64,000 nt of DNA from Tellurirhabdus rosea (lineage in GTDB: Bacteria; Bacteroidota; Bacteroidia; Cytophagales; Spirosomataceae): the NCBI RefSeq assembly GCF_026278345.1, contig NZ_CP111085.1, positions 3,675,501 to 3,739,500 of the forward strand, in the 5' to 3' direction. The notes under the pieces were generated by a model that made no database searches, had not been told where the DNA came from, and was given only the letters and a program-made list of their open reading frames with translations. The position numbers and the translations under genes were made by a program. Positions 18,000-26,043 of the stretch are shown in pieces. Position 1 is the stretch's first letter. Each line of letters starts with the position of its first letter.

Positions 18000-19637
18000 A
18001 TGAAAAAACCGCTACTCTCCCTGCTTGCCTTCCTCACGGCTGTCGGAACCGCCTGTTGTCAGACGTTCAGTTCCTCTTCTATTCCGATTGTGGTAATCGA
18101 CACGAAAGGCGCAACCATTCCCGACGAGCCGAAAATCACGGCGGACCTGCACATCATCAATAACGGCCCCGGCCAGCGCAACCGCCTCACCGACCGTCCG
18201 GCGCTGACGACCAAAATCGGCATCGAACGGCGCGGCGCGACTTCCCAGCAGTTTTTCCCGAAAAAACCGTACGGCCTCGAAACCCGCGACGCGGCCGGAG
18301 TGGAGGGCGTCAGCATGTCGGTGCTGGGCCTGCCCGAAGAAGAAGACTGGGTGCTGAATGCGACCTACAACGACAAAACGCTGCTCCGCGAGGTGCTGAC
18401 CTACGACATTTACCGCCGCATGAGCCGTTACTGGGCGACAAACACGCGCTTCTGCGAGGTGGTCCTGAACGGGCAGTACGAGGGTATTTACATCCTGATG
18501 GAACGGCTGAAGCGCGACCGCAACCGGGTCAACATCGCCAACCTGCGGACGACGGACAATAGCGGAGATGCCCTGACGGGTGGCTACATCCTCAAAATCG
18601 ATAAAACCGAAGGGGCTCCCGCCCGCAGCTGGACCTCTCCCCACCGGTCGGAAATCTCGGGCCGCTCGATGATGATTCAGGTGGAACATCCCAAGATCGA
18701 GGACCTGACCGACACGCAGTTCCAGTACATTCGGAAATACATCACGGATGTCGAAAACGCTTTTGCCGCCCCCAACTACCAGGATGCCCAGACCGGCGTG
18801 CGGCAGTTCATCGACGAGGAGTCGTTTGTCGATTATGTGCTCATTAACGAAATCGCCCGCAACGTGGATGCCTACCGGCTCAGCACGTTTTTTTACAAAG
18901 ACCGCGACAGCCGGGGCGGCAAGCTGACGATGGGGCCGATCTGGGATTTCAACCTGTCGTACGGCAATGCCGATTACTGCGACGGATTCAAACATGTCGG
19001 CTGGGCGTTTGATTTCAACCGCGTTTGTCCGGGCGATGGCTACCAGGTTCCGTTCTGGTGGAGCCAGCTGATGAAAGACCGCCAGTTCAGTCGCAAACTC
19101 AGTGACAAATACACGACGCTGCGTAAAACCGTGCTGGCGACCGACCGGCTGGAGGCCTACATCGATTCGGCGGCTACGGCCCTGCGCGAGCCGCGGGAGC
19201 GGAATTTTCAGCGCTGGCCGGTCATCGGTCAGAAGGTCTGGCCCAATTATTTTGTCGGTCGAACGTACGAGGAGGAAGTATCGTTTCTGAAAACCTGGCT
19301 CCGGAACCGGCTCGCCTGGATGGACGAGAACCTGCCCCGGTTTTCTCAGGATGTGCTGGCAGCGGAACCCGCAGAGCCAACGGCTATTCTGACGGCCGGG
19401 ACCGACCCGCAGACCCGCGGGCTGACCGTCGCCTACCATCTTGCCAAACCAGGGAAAGTCCGGTTGACACTGATGGACATTCTGGGCCGGTCGCTGGGAC
19501 AAAATAGCCCGCTGGACCAGTCTTCGGGCCGACACCAGGTGCAGTTCGGCACGTCCGACTCCGCGGGCGGCTTGCAGCTTCTGGTGCTGGAAGTGGACGG
19601 CGTGGCGGTAGACCGGCTGAAGGTGCTGAGGCCGTAG
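18000..19637 (+). CDS. Exported CotH-family protein
   Basis: A 545-residue protein with a signal peptide ending about residue 21 (TACCQ). The CotH kinase fold is clear: KIGIERRGATSQQFFPKKPY near residue 65, EGIYILMERLKRDRNRVNIA near 160, and the metal/catalytic region GPIWDFNLSYGNADY near 310. CotH proteins are atypical protein kinases; CotH of Bacillus phosphorylates spore-coat proteins, while Bacteroidota members are exported and their substrates unknown. The C-terminal 80 residues form a small beta domain (VRLTLMDILGRSLGQ) resembling a type IX secretion sorting domain. Confidence 0.88.
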   Translation: MKKPLLSLLAFLTAVGTACCQTFSSSSIPIVVIDTKGATIPDEPKITADLHIINNGPGQRNRLTDRPALTTKIGIERRGATSQQFFPKKPYGLETRDAAGVEGVSMSVLGLPEEEDWVLNATYNDKTLLREVLTYDIYRRMSRYWATNTRFCEVVLNGQYEGIYILMERLKRDRNRVNIANLRTTDNSGDALTGGYILKIDKTEGAPARSWTSPHRSEISGRSMMIQVEHPKIEDLTDTQFQYIRKYITDVENAFAAPNYQDAQTGVRQFIDEESFVDYVLINEIARNVDAYRLSTFFYKDRDSRGGKLTMGPIWDFNLSYGNADYCDGFKHVGWAFDFNRVCPGDGYQVPFWWSQLMKDRQFSRKLSDKYTTLRKTVLATDRLEAYIDSAATALREPRERNFQRWPVIGQKVWPNYFVGRTYEEEVSFLKTWLRNRLAWMDENLPRFSQDVLAAEPAEPTAILTAGTDPQTRGLTVAYHLAKPGKVRLTLMDILGRSLGQNSPLDQSSGRHQVQFGTSDSAGGLQLLVLEVDGVAVDRLKVLRP

Positions 19638-19642
19638 ACGGG

Positions 19643-19981
19643 TTATTTCTGGCTGTTCATGATTCGCCGGATGAGCCAGCCCGTTCCCACGCCGAAAAAG
19701 GAGGGAAACGCGCAGATGGCCGTACAGAAGGACACCAGTTCGGGCAGTTTTCCGGTCTGGCCGTTAAGGTAAAAATAGCCCGCCGCCATTGTCAGGCAGA
19801 AGATGATCGGAAACAGCCAGGTACGCCGGTACGCGTAGTAGCCGATAGCCACGTTGAACAGCACCATGAACAGCAGCGGCTGGTGCACCACATCCGAGTA
19901 AAAAGCGATCACCAGCGCCCCGATGGCACCGCTGACCGTCAGCAGCGCAATCCCTGTATTTTTGACGAGAATCGAATTCAT
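19643..19981 (-). CDS. Small multi-pass membrane protein
   Basis: A 112-residue protein with about four hydrophobic helices (residues 8-28, 34-50, 54-71, 82-103) and a basic end RRIMNSQK. No family is recognised. Its stop is five bases from the convergent CotH gene. Hydrophobic periodicity and codon use support it as a real gene. Confidence 0.6.
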   Translation of the reverse strand: MNSILVKNTGIALLTVSGAIGALVIAFYSDVVHQPLLFMVLFNVAIGYYAYRRTWLFPIIFCLTMAAGYFYLNGQTGKLPELVSFCTAICAFPSFFGVGTGWLIRRIMNSQK

Positions 19982-20088
19982 GAGCCCCCAGAAAGGATTA
20001 AGCTCCGGTGCGACATGCTACCGAGCGATCGGCCTTTTCACAAAGACCAAAAGTAGACGACTGAAACGGCAAATCCGCGCCGCAGCCG

Positions 20089-21267
20089 TCAGTCTTTTTT
20101 CTTTTCCTCGCGCCGCTGCTGGCGGGCCTCCCTGCGCTCTTCCCGCTTTTCTCGTCGCTCGGTCTTGCGCTCATCCCGTTTCTCCTTGCGGGCGGCCCGG
20201 TACTGCTGAATCGTTTCCTTGACCGACAGCGTATTGTCAAATTCGCCTTTAAACGCTTCAACGTAAGCGTTCTGCAAAACGCCGATGACGATGGGCCAGA
20301 CATCTGTGCCGACATCTTCGACGGTTCCTTCCAGCGGAATGCGGGTGGCGATCTGGTCTTTTTTCTGATTTTCAAGGATTTCGGAAGCGCCTTCTCCCAG
20401 TAGCTCCGTGAAGAAACGGCTGACTGTGCGGCCTTCGCCTTCTTCTTTCAGCTTGAAAATCTTCATGTCTTTGGTCAGCGGCTTGAAATAGCCCTGCATC
20501 CTGCCATCCAGCATCTCCATCTCGCTGTACACGCTCACCGTGCCGCGTTCAAAATCGACGTTGCCGTATTCTCTAGCCAGCGGATTGAGCTTGACCAGCT
20601 GCAGATTGCTCAGGTTCAGGTTGTAGTTGAAGTCCGGCACCTGCTTGAAAAGATTCATGTTGGCGTCGAACTTCAGCGTGCCGCCCCAGCCGGGCACATC
20701 CGCCGAGGCCGTCACCGGCGAGGGCAGTTTCACTTCCTTGTCCTCCACGTTGCGGATATTCCGAATTTCGGCGTCAAAGTTTTTCATGGCGAAACCCGTA
20801 TTGGTCGCGCTGAACAGATTCACCAGTTCAACGTCGCCGTTATACGCCGCAAATCGGTTGATTTTGATGGGCATCAGGTCGGCTACCAGCCGCGTCCAGT
20901 CCACTTCGGCCCCGGTCTGGCTGGCGGCTTCGTCCTCACTGAAGGCAAAGTTCAGCTCCGGATCATAGGCTTCCACCTCACCCACCAGCGACCCTTTGAA
21001 AAGCGACGCCCATTCAACGGATAAGTCGGTAGTCGGAATGTGCAGGAACGGCTCTTTGACCTTGCCGTTTATTTTGCGGATGTTGAGGTCCTTGATCTGG
21101 TAAGCGCCCCGCAGCAGTTGAATTTCCACGTCATCAATACGCCCCGTATAACTGCCCATGTCGGCGAGCACCTTGTTGACGTAGCGCACCACAAAGTACG
21201 GCAACAGCAGACGGGCGATCACAAGGACGACAACCAGCGCTATGATGATTTTAACGGATCGTTTCAA
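20089..21267 (-). CDS. AsmA/DUF748-like membrane-anchored protein
   Basis: A 392-residue protein with one N-terminal membrane helix (VKIIIALVVVLVIARLLLP) and a long beta-rich periplasmic part typical of the AsmA-like DUF748 family: GRIDDVEIQLLRGAYQIKDL, then repeating beta strands. AsmA-like proteins are thought to form grooves carrying lipids between the membranes. The last 50 residues are an unusual charged tail of repeated K/R/E (KRDERKTERREKREERREAR). The start codon is TTG at 21267; the nearest upstream ATG is out of frame. Confidence 0.75.
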   Translation of the reverse strand: MKRSVKIIIALVVVLVIARLLLPYFVVRYVNKVLADMGSYTGRIDDVEIQLLRGAYQIKDLNIRKINGKVKEPFLHIPTTDLSVEWASLFKGSLVGEVEAYDPELNFAFSEDEAASQTGAEVDWTRLVADLMPIKINRFAAYNGDVELVNLFSATNTGFAMKNFDAEIRNIRNVEDKEVKLPSPVTASADVPGWGGTLKFDANMNLFKQVPDFNYNLNLSNLQLVKLNPLAREYGNVDFERGTVSVYSEMEMLDGRMQGYFKPLTKDMKIFKLKEEGEGRTVSRFFTELLGEGASEILENQKKDQIATRIPLEGTVEDVGTDVWPIVIGVLQNAYVEAFKGEFDNTLSVKETIQQYRAARKEKRDERKTERREKREERREARQQRREEKKKD

Positions 21268-21393
21268 AGCCTAACATGTTGGTGTTAGGTTATAGAACGA
21301 GAAAGCGGGCGCTTGGGTTGTGTGACTTACGATTAAGTGCGTAAGTGGGCACCCGGTTCATAAAAAAGCCGGAACTAGCGTCCCGGCCCAATC

Positions 21394-21732
21394 TCAATCG
21401 ACCCACATCACCTTGTTGTAGGCCGTTTCGTATTCCATTTCTTCCAGGGGCACAAAGCCGTCGAAACGGCCGTCGTCGCCCATCCGGACGGCGTACCAGA
21501 GGCCCGACGCATCGCGCAGCAACACGCGGTAGCCCGCCAGCGGGTGATACGTATGACCATCGGTGCGGTGGTCCCAGCCGGTTTGCAGTTCAATCGCAAA
21601 AGCCACCTGTTCCAGCGCTTCGTTGATATTTGCCATCAGGCTGCCAAACGAGTCAAGTTCCTCCAGCCAGAGCACCACACCATCGGTGCCCCATTCGAAG
21701 CTGGGTTGGGTTGATATGTGGGGAATGTTCAT
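21394..21732 (-). CDS. Small protein of unknown function
   Basis: A 112-residue acidic protein, MNIPHISTQPSFEWGTDGV at the start and ETAYNKVMWVD at the end. It looks like a compact alpha/beta domain (FAIELQTGWDHRT, YRVLLRDASGLWYAV) without a known motif. An ATG at 21804 would add 24 residues coded entirely by the TGAN hairpin and is rejected. It lies downstream of the RecE-like gene in the same direction. Confidence 0.65.
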   Translation of the reverse strand: MNIPHISTQPSFEWGTDGVVLWLEELDSFGSLMANINEALEQVAFAIELQTGWDHRTDGHTYHPLAGYRVLLRDASGLWYAVRMGDDGRFDGFVPLEEMEYETAYNKVMWVD

Positions 21733-21735
21733 AGG

Positions 21736-21836
21736 GAATGACTGAGTGATTGAATGACTGAATGACTGATGTGGTTTGCGGGGTTGAAAATTGGCGAAGC
21801 ACATCAGTCATTCAATCATTCAGTCATTCAAAATTT
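21736..21836. repeat. TGAN-repeat hairpin between two same-direction genes
   Basis: The plus strand holds eight consecutive TGAN tetramers from 21739 and a clamp GATGTG (21768-21773). The complement CACATC at 21800 opens the right arm, which on the minus strand holds seven tetramers. The loop is 26 bases. The stop TAA of the RecE-like gene begins at the outer edge of the right arm. Confidence 0.85.
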
Positions 21837-22605
21837 AAGAGGCTTGCCGCAGCAGCGGTTGGGCCTCGGTTGTCTGCTGTTCTTTCCATTTGCGCAGCCA
21901 GAAGCGGTATTTCTTCCGGCCGTAGTCGACAAAATCCGGGATGGAGGTGGCATCGACCGCAAAAAGGCGGTTGGGTTTCTGCTTCTGCACGCCGATGAGC
22001 ACGAATCGGAACGTACGGGTGTCCTGCCATTCGCGGCTGTCGGCATGGCGCAGGGCATCCAGGTAAAAAGCCACCTGACGGTCGTAATCGTAGTCGTAGC
22101 AGCTTTGCAGAAACTGGCTCTGGCTCCGCGCCGACGTGGTTTTAAAATCCAGAATCAGCGCATTCCGGCGTTTCGGACTCGTGTAGACCAGGTCGAGGCG
22201 GGCTTTGCAGTCTACGTCGGTGGTCGGGTCGGTAAAAAGCACGATATGCTCCCGGCGGGCGTCTTCCTGCCGGTCGGACGGGTAGCCGGGCCGGGCGCAG
22301 CGTTCGGCCTTACCGAGGTACCGGCGGCAGAAAGCGTCCTGGCGGATGCGCTCGGTCAGTTGTTCCACCCGGGTCGTGTCGGGCCGGGCCATATCCGGCA
22401 GCAACTGCTGGATAACGCCCCCAATCGTTTCGGGTTCCAGCAGATGCTGGTGAAACGCTTTCCCGAACGTACGCGCCGTTTCCGGAAAAAAACGGGCCGA
22501 CGGAATGGTTCCGTAGCCCAGGTACTCCTCCTTCAGCCGCGTCAGATCCGAATTGGAAACGCGGGGCAGGAGGCGGTAATCTATCAGAGGCAAGAGAGAT
22601 TCCAT
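21835..22605 (-). CDS. RecE-like PD-(D/E)XK exonuclease-family protein (DUF3799-like)
   Basis: A 256-residue protein. The N-terminal pattern FGKAFHQHLLEPE and the central KARLDLVYTSPKRRNALILD followed by FKTTSARSQ fit the phage RecE / exonuclease VIII-like PD-(D/E)XK fold; the catalytic acid-x-Lys is DFK, preceded by D in KARLDLV. The motif YDYDRQVAFYLDA is also typical. Known relatives degrade one strand of double-stranded DNA for recombination, but no RecT-like annealase is adjacent. The start MESLLPLIDYRLL at 22605 excludes 20 residues coded by the upstream hairpin. It may be a domesticated prophage piece. Confidence 0.78.
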   Translation of the reverse strand: MESLLPLIDYRLLPRVSNSDLTRLKEEYLGYGTIPSARFFPETARTFGKAFHQHLLEPETIGGVIQQLLPDMARPDTTRVEQLTERIRQDAFCRRYLGKAERCARPGYPSDRQEDARREHIVLFTDPTTDVDCKARLDLVYTSPKRRNALILDFKTTSARSQSQFLQSCYDYDYDRQVAFYLDALRHADSREWQDTRTFRFVLIGVQKQKPNRLFAVDATSIPDFVDYGRKKYRFWLRKWKEQQTTEAQPLLRQAS

Positions 22606-22610
22606 AGGGT

Positions 22611-22719
22611 TGATTGGTTGAATGACTGAATGATTGATTGACGGAATGACTGAGTTTCTTCGCAAGACCAGAAGTAGCGGAGCAGTTCAGTCATTCCGTC
22701 AATCAATCATTCAGTCATT
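22611..22719. repeat. TGAN-repeat hairpin overlapping a gene end
   Basis: The perfect 34-bp arms are 22620-22653 and 22687-22719 (plus one base), in TGAN phase with two GGNN variants. The right arm encodes the last codons and the TGA stop of the gene at 22711-23334. The loop is about 33 bases. Confidence 0.85.
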
Positions 22720-23334
22720 TATCACCTCCGCATGCGCGAAGGGGTTGTAATAGTTGTAAGCAGTTTTTATATTAGCGATGTCGGTCAGGGTTTCCTGACG
22801 AAATATTTTGTGATCGGCGGCGTAGGCCTTGAATTCTTTCGTCCGTCCGGGGTCGGCGAGCTGGTAGCTGAACGTGGCGATATAGTAGACGCCGCGGGGC
22901 TGAATACGGGCGTTCTCCTTGCGTTCGGCCGTTGCGGTGATGACCACATCGGCGAGCGTCAGGTCGTCGTAGAACAGCGGTTCGATGAGCCGGAAGATGT
23001 TGTCAACGCTGTAGCCGTGAAACAAAATCGCTGAAACACAGTTCTTTTCATCAATGAAGAAAATCTCAGCCCAGTTTTTGGTGCCCATGTTCAGGATATT
23101 ATCCGTGAAGATGCGCCAGGCGATGGGCTGAAACGTCAGGGTGCGGTCGAGCTTGTCCGTACCGTTGATGTTGAAGATGCCTTCTTTGGCATCAAAGCGG
23201 TACTGGCGGGGATGTCCTTCAAGGTATTTGTAGCGGCTGACGATCTCCCCGGTGGCTTCGTGAACTTTCTGATATACTTTAAGTTCCAAACCGTTTTGAT
23301 TTTCGCTCATTGTATTGTTTTTTTGTGTGTTCAT
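22711..23334 (-). CDS. Protein of unknown function next to the RecE-like nuclease
   Basis: A protein of 207 residues (or 199 if the second ATG, 23310, is used; both have A-rich upstream DNA). It has mixed alpha/beta sequence such as RYKYLEGHPRQYRFDAKEGI, WAEIFFIDEKNCVSAILFHG and DIANIKTAYNYYNPFAHAEV. No family is recognised. It is the first gene of a leftward set with the nuclease and is divergent from the XRE regulator, as in phage early regions. Its last residues are coded by the TGAN hairpin. Confidence 0.72.
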   Translation of the reverse strand: MNTQKNNTMSENQNGLELKVYQKVHEATGEIVSRYKYLEGHPRQYRFDAKEGIFNINGTDKLDRTLTFQPIAWRIFTDNILNMGTKNWAEIFFIDEKNCVSAILFHGYSVDNIFRLIEPLFYDDLTLADVVITATAERKENARIQPRGVYYIATFSYQLADPGRTKEFKAYAADHKIFRQETLTDIANIKTAYNYYNPFAHAEVIND

Positions 23335-23418
23335 TAGTATTTGTTGTTTACTGTTCGGACAGGGGGCGGCTTTGCAGCCCCTTTTGCCTTTTATAGGGGG
23401 CAGAATTACCTTTAAATA

Positions 23419-23434
23419 TACACACTTTTGTGTA
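23419..23434. promoter_or_regulatory. Candidate operator: TACACA-CTTT-TGTGTA
   Basis: A perfect 6-bp inverted repeat with a 4-base centre. Its right half is part of ACTTTTGTGTAAA (23424-23436), which recurs exactly at 23617-23629. It lies 85 bases upstream of the leftward module and may be bound by the XRE protein. Confidence 0.5.
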
Positions 23435-23591
23435 AACGGCCAAGGGGTTTCGGGCACCAAAGTGACAAAGTTTCTCAGCGGCTACGGCCAGGCAGTTGAG
23501 CGACCAAATTAGGAATGAGCAAGGCTAAAAATGTTCATTTGACGCCCATTTGGTCCGCAGAAATCTTTTCTCCCCCTGATTGCCCGGCTGC

Positions 23592-23629
23592 TTTGGCACT
23601 CCGTTCTTCTTTACTTACTTTTGTGTAAA
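23592..23629 (+). promoter_or_regulatory. XRE-gene promoter with overlapping operator copy
   Basis: TTTG at 23592-23595 and TACTTTTG at 23616-23623 are full -33 and -7 matches with a 20-base spacer. The second ACTTTTGTGTAAA copy (23617-23629) covers the -7 box, as expected for self-repression. The ATG follows at 23644. Confidence 0.65.
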
Positions 23630-23643
23630 ATTGCCCCGGATCG

Positions 23644-24018
23644 ATGGAGATAGGAAACCGACTGCAGCAATTAATCGACGCACTCGACGTTAGTGTATTG
23701 GAGTTTGCCCGGCAGCTTGGCGAAAAACGGGGAGAAAAAGTTTACCATATTCTCCACGGGCGGCTCAAACCTCGTTACGAAACCCTGCAGAAAATTTTAC
23801 AGGCGTACCCTCAGGTCAATGCCGACTGGCTGCTGCGCGGCGAGGGGCTGATGTTCCGCACACTCCCGCAAACGCCCCTGGCGGCAATCACCCTTGACGA
23901 ACGCCTGCGAAATATGGAATTTTTGCTGTTTCAGCTGAACGAACGGGTCGGCCTGCTGCAGCAGACCAACGACCTGCTTCGGCAGGAACTGGAAGAGATG
24001 AAGGATAAGATGTGCTAA
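23644..24018 (+). CDS. XRE-family helix-turn-helix regulator
   Basis: A 124-residue DNA-binding protein like the small phage-type repressors of Bacteroidota. The helix-turn-helix occupies about residues 5-60 (LDVSVLEFARQLGEKRGEKV, YHILHGRLKPRYETLQKIL), followed by the typical YPQVNADWLLRGEGLMF. The C-terminal part (85-120) is a leucine-rich helix likely to dimerise. The short spacing to the promoter suggests autoregulation. It is divergent from the RecE-like module and is its likely regulator. Confidence 0.88.
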   Translation: MEIGNRLQQLIDALDVSVLEFARQLGEKRGEKVYHILHGRLKPRYETLQKILQAYPQVNADWLLRGEGLMFRTLPQTPLAAITLDERLRNMEFLLFQLNERVGLLQQTNDLLRQELEEMKDKMC

Positions 24019-24100
24019 CGGACCGGTCGCTGCGTCCTGAACGGATCAGAACCGCAGCGCCGACCGGATGAGGCCGTCTCCGCATTTAACAAATTTAGGT

Positions 24101-24841
24101 ATGTTTTCATTTTTTACCCGTCGGAAAGAGCGCTTTACGCATTCGGATTACGGGTTTCTGGGTATCGACATTCACTCGCATCTGATTCCGGGTATCGATG
24201 ACGGCGTGCCCGATGTGGAGACGGCGCTGGCCTGCCTCCGGAAGTTGAAAGAAATCGGTTACCGCAAGGTCGTCACCACACCTCACATCATTCAGGACCT
24301 ACATCCCAACACGTCGGAGGGTATTCGCCGGGGGCTGGACAAACTCCGCCAGGCGGTCCGCGAAGAAAATCTGGGCATGGAAGTGGATGCCGCCGCCGAG
24401 TATCTTCTTGACGATCACTTTATTAACCTGCTCCAGAAAGACGACGTTCTGACGTTTGGTCCCCGCTATCTGCTGTTCGAACTGCCTTTTGCGATTCCGC
24501 CCCTGAATCTCGAATCGCTGGTTTTTCAGATGATGACCCGCGGCTACCAGCCGATTCTGGCCCATCCGGAGCGGTACACCTACCTGCATTCGCACCCCGA
24601 GCGCCTGAATGCCCTCAAAGAGCAGGGCTGTCTGTTTCAGCTGAATATCCTGTCGCTGGCCGGGCAATACGGGTCCCGCATCCAGCAGCAGGCCCGCAAG
24701 CTGGTCGAGCACGGCATGATTGATTTGCTGGGCAGCGATATGCACCGTTTGCGTGATGCCGAAAAAATGGAACAGTTATTGAAGTCGAAAGAACTGGCCG
24801 TACTGGGCGGACGGGAGTTTCTCAACGCCACGTTGCTGTAA
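24101..24841 (+). CDS. CpsB/CapC-family PHP tyrosine phosphatase
   Basis: A 246-residue metal-dependent phosphatase of the PHP fold that dephosphorylates the tyrosine cluster of Wzc-type kinases. Metal-binding motifs are visible: DIHSHLIPGIDDG, TTPHI, LAHPERY and the C-terminal GSDMHRL. The start MFSFFTRRKERFTHSDYG at 24101 matches the usual N-terminus; an upstream ATG at 24068 lacks support. Its probable substrate is the autokinase at 43427-45775, some 19 kb away. The GH99-like and Wzi genes follow in the same direction. Confidence 0.9.
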   Translation: MFSFFTRRKERFTHSDYGFLGIDIHSHLIPGIDDGVPDVETALACLRKLKEIGYRKVVTTPHIIQDLHPNTSEGIRRGLDKLRQAVREENLGMEVDAAAEYLLDDHFINLLQKDDVLTFGPRYLLFELPFAIPPLNLESLVFQMMTRGYQPILAHPERYTYLHSHPERLNALKEQGCLFQLNILSLAGQYGSRIQQQARKLVEHGMIDLLGSDMHRLRDAEKMEQLLKSKELAVLGGREFLNATLL

Positions 24842-24913
24842 GCATCGCCATTGATCGGGTGGTAAAGTGCGGCCCTTCCCGGCAAAGAGGCAGGGAACAT
24901 ACGGCAAACGAGC

Positions 24914-26026
24914 ATGGTCTACCGCTTACTCAGCGTTTTAATCGTCATTACCGGCCTATACGGAAGCGGGCTTCTGGCTATCCGCTCCGGGCAAACGGAC
25001 CTTTCCGGTCGCGGTTTGCAGACGACCCAATCATCCATCAAACTGGGCGTTTATTATTTTGACGGCTGGACGGGGCAGACCAGAGAACACCTGACCCCGG
25101 CGCTGCGCGACAGCTTTCCCGAACGGGAGCCGGTCTGGGGCTGGATGACCAGCACGCCCCGCGCCATGCAGGCGCAGATCGACAGCGCCGCTGGGGCCGG
25201 TATAGCCTTCTTCAATTTCTGCTGGTACTATCCCGAAAAGCGCCCTTCCGGTTTTCGGACAAGTCCGCTCAACCAGGCACTTGGCCTGTATCTGGCCGCT
25301 CCCAACCGCAAACGACTCGACTTTTCGCTCATGGTGGCCAATCACGGCGGTTTCCGGATTGGCCCGGACGAGTGGGAGACGGCCAGTCAGGAATGGATCA
25401 GGCTGTTCAAAAATTCATCCTACGTTACCGTTGACCGCAAGCCGCTGCTGAGCTTTTTCTCGGTGCAATCGCTGGTCGACCAGTTCGGCAGTCCGGAAGC
25501 CGTGCAGCAGGCGTTTGCCCGCTTGCGGAAAACGGCCCGGCGGCAGGGATTGAAGGGCGTAACGCTGGCGGCCTGCCTGGACCCCGACCCGAAGGCCATT
25601 TCGCTGGCCCGCCGCTGCGGATTCGACGTGCTGACGGGCTACAACTACCACTACGTAGGCTTTCAGCCGGGAAAAACAAAAACGACCATTGACAGTCTGG
25701 CCAGTAAAAGCCGCCGCTACTGGAACCGTTTTCAGAATGCGGGCCTGCCTTACATCCCGGTCGTGACGCTGAACTGGGATCATCGGCCCTGGGACAAACC
25801 GGGTGTGATTTCGCAGCGATACGAAGGTTTTTCGGCCCAATCGGTTTTCCGGTCGGTGCGGGATGTGCAGGAATGGCTCTGGCAGTACCCGCAGGAAACG
25901 ACCGCCGAACGAATTGCGATGGTGTACGCCTGGAATGAATACGGCGAAGGAGCCTGGCTGACTCCTTCCCGCCACGATAAACTGCACCTGCTCAACGGCG
26001 TTCGTCGGGCACTGCAAAAGCCGTAA
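24914..26026 (+). CDS. WbsX-like glycoside-hydrolase-99-type protein
   Basis: A 370-residue protein with an N-terminal hydrophobic segment (signal anchor or signal peptide). The family pattern is clear: LGVYYFDGWTG, AGAGIAFFNFCWYYPEK, GYNYHYVGF and the C-terminal AWNEYGEGAWLTPS. WbsX-type proteins occur in O-antigen and capsule loci and share the GH99 endo-mannanase barrel; the acidic pair in NEYGEG is the likely catalytic region. It is followed 17 bases later by the Wzi-like gene, so a joint role in surface polysaccharide handling is likely. Confidence 0.85.
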   Translation: MVYRLLSVLIVITGLYGSGLLAIRSGQTDLSGRGLQTTQSSIKLGVYYFDGWTGQTREHLTPALRDSFPEREPVWGWMTSTPRAMQAQIDSAAGAGIAFFNFCWYYPEKRPSGFRTSPLNQALGLYLAAPNRKRLDFSLMVANHGGFRIGPDEWETASQEWIRLFKNSSYVTVDRKPLLSFFSVQSLVDQFGSPEAVQQAFARLRKTARRQGLKGVTLAACLDPDPKAISLARRCGFDVLTGYNYHYVGFQPGKTKTTIDSLASKSRRYWNRFQNAGLPYIPVVTLNWDHRPWDKPGVISQRYEGFSAQSVFRSVRDVQEWLWQYPQETTAERIAMVYAWNEYGEGAWLTPSRHDKLHLLNGVRRALQKP

Positions 26027-26043
26027 CTGTACGAAACTCAACG

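Larger units (their letters stand above)
23335..23643. other. Divergent control region between the nuclease module and the XRE gene
   Basis: A 309-base gap. It contains two copies of ACTTTTGTGTAAA 193 bases apart, one in a palindrome and one in the XRE promoter, listed separately. Nothing else is recognised. Confidence 0.55.

Noticed and set aside
21736-22719. Regular short repeats that could be taken for a CRISPR array
   Set aside because: The units are 4-base words without spacers, arranged as inverted arms of hairpins, and no cas gene is near.
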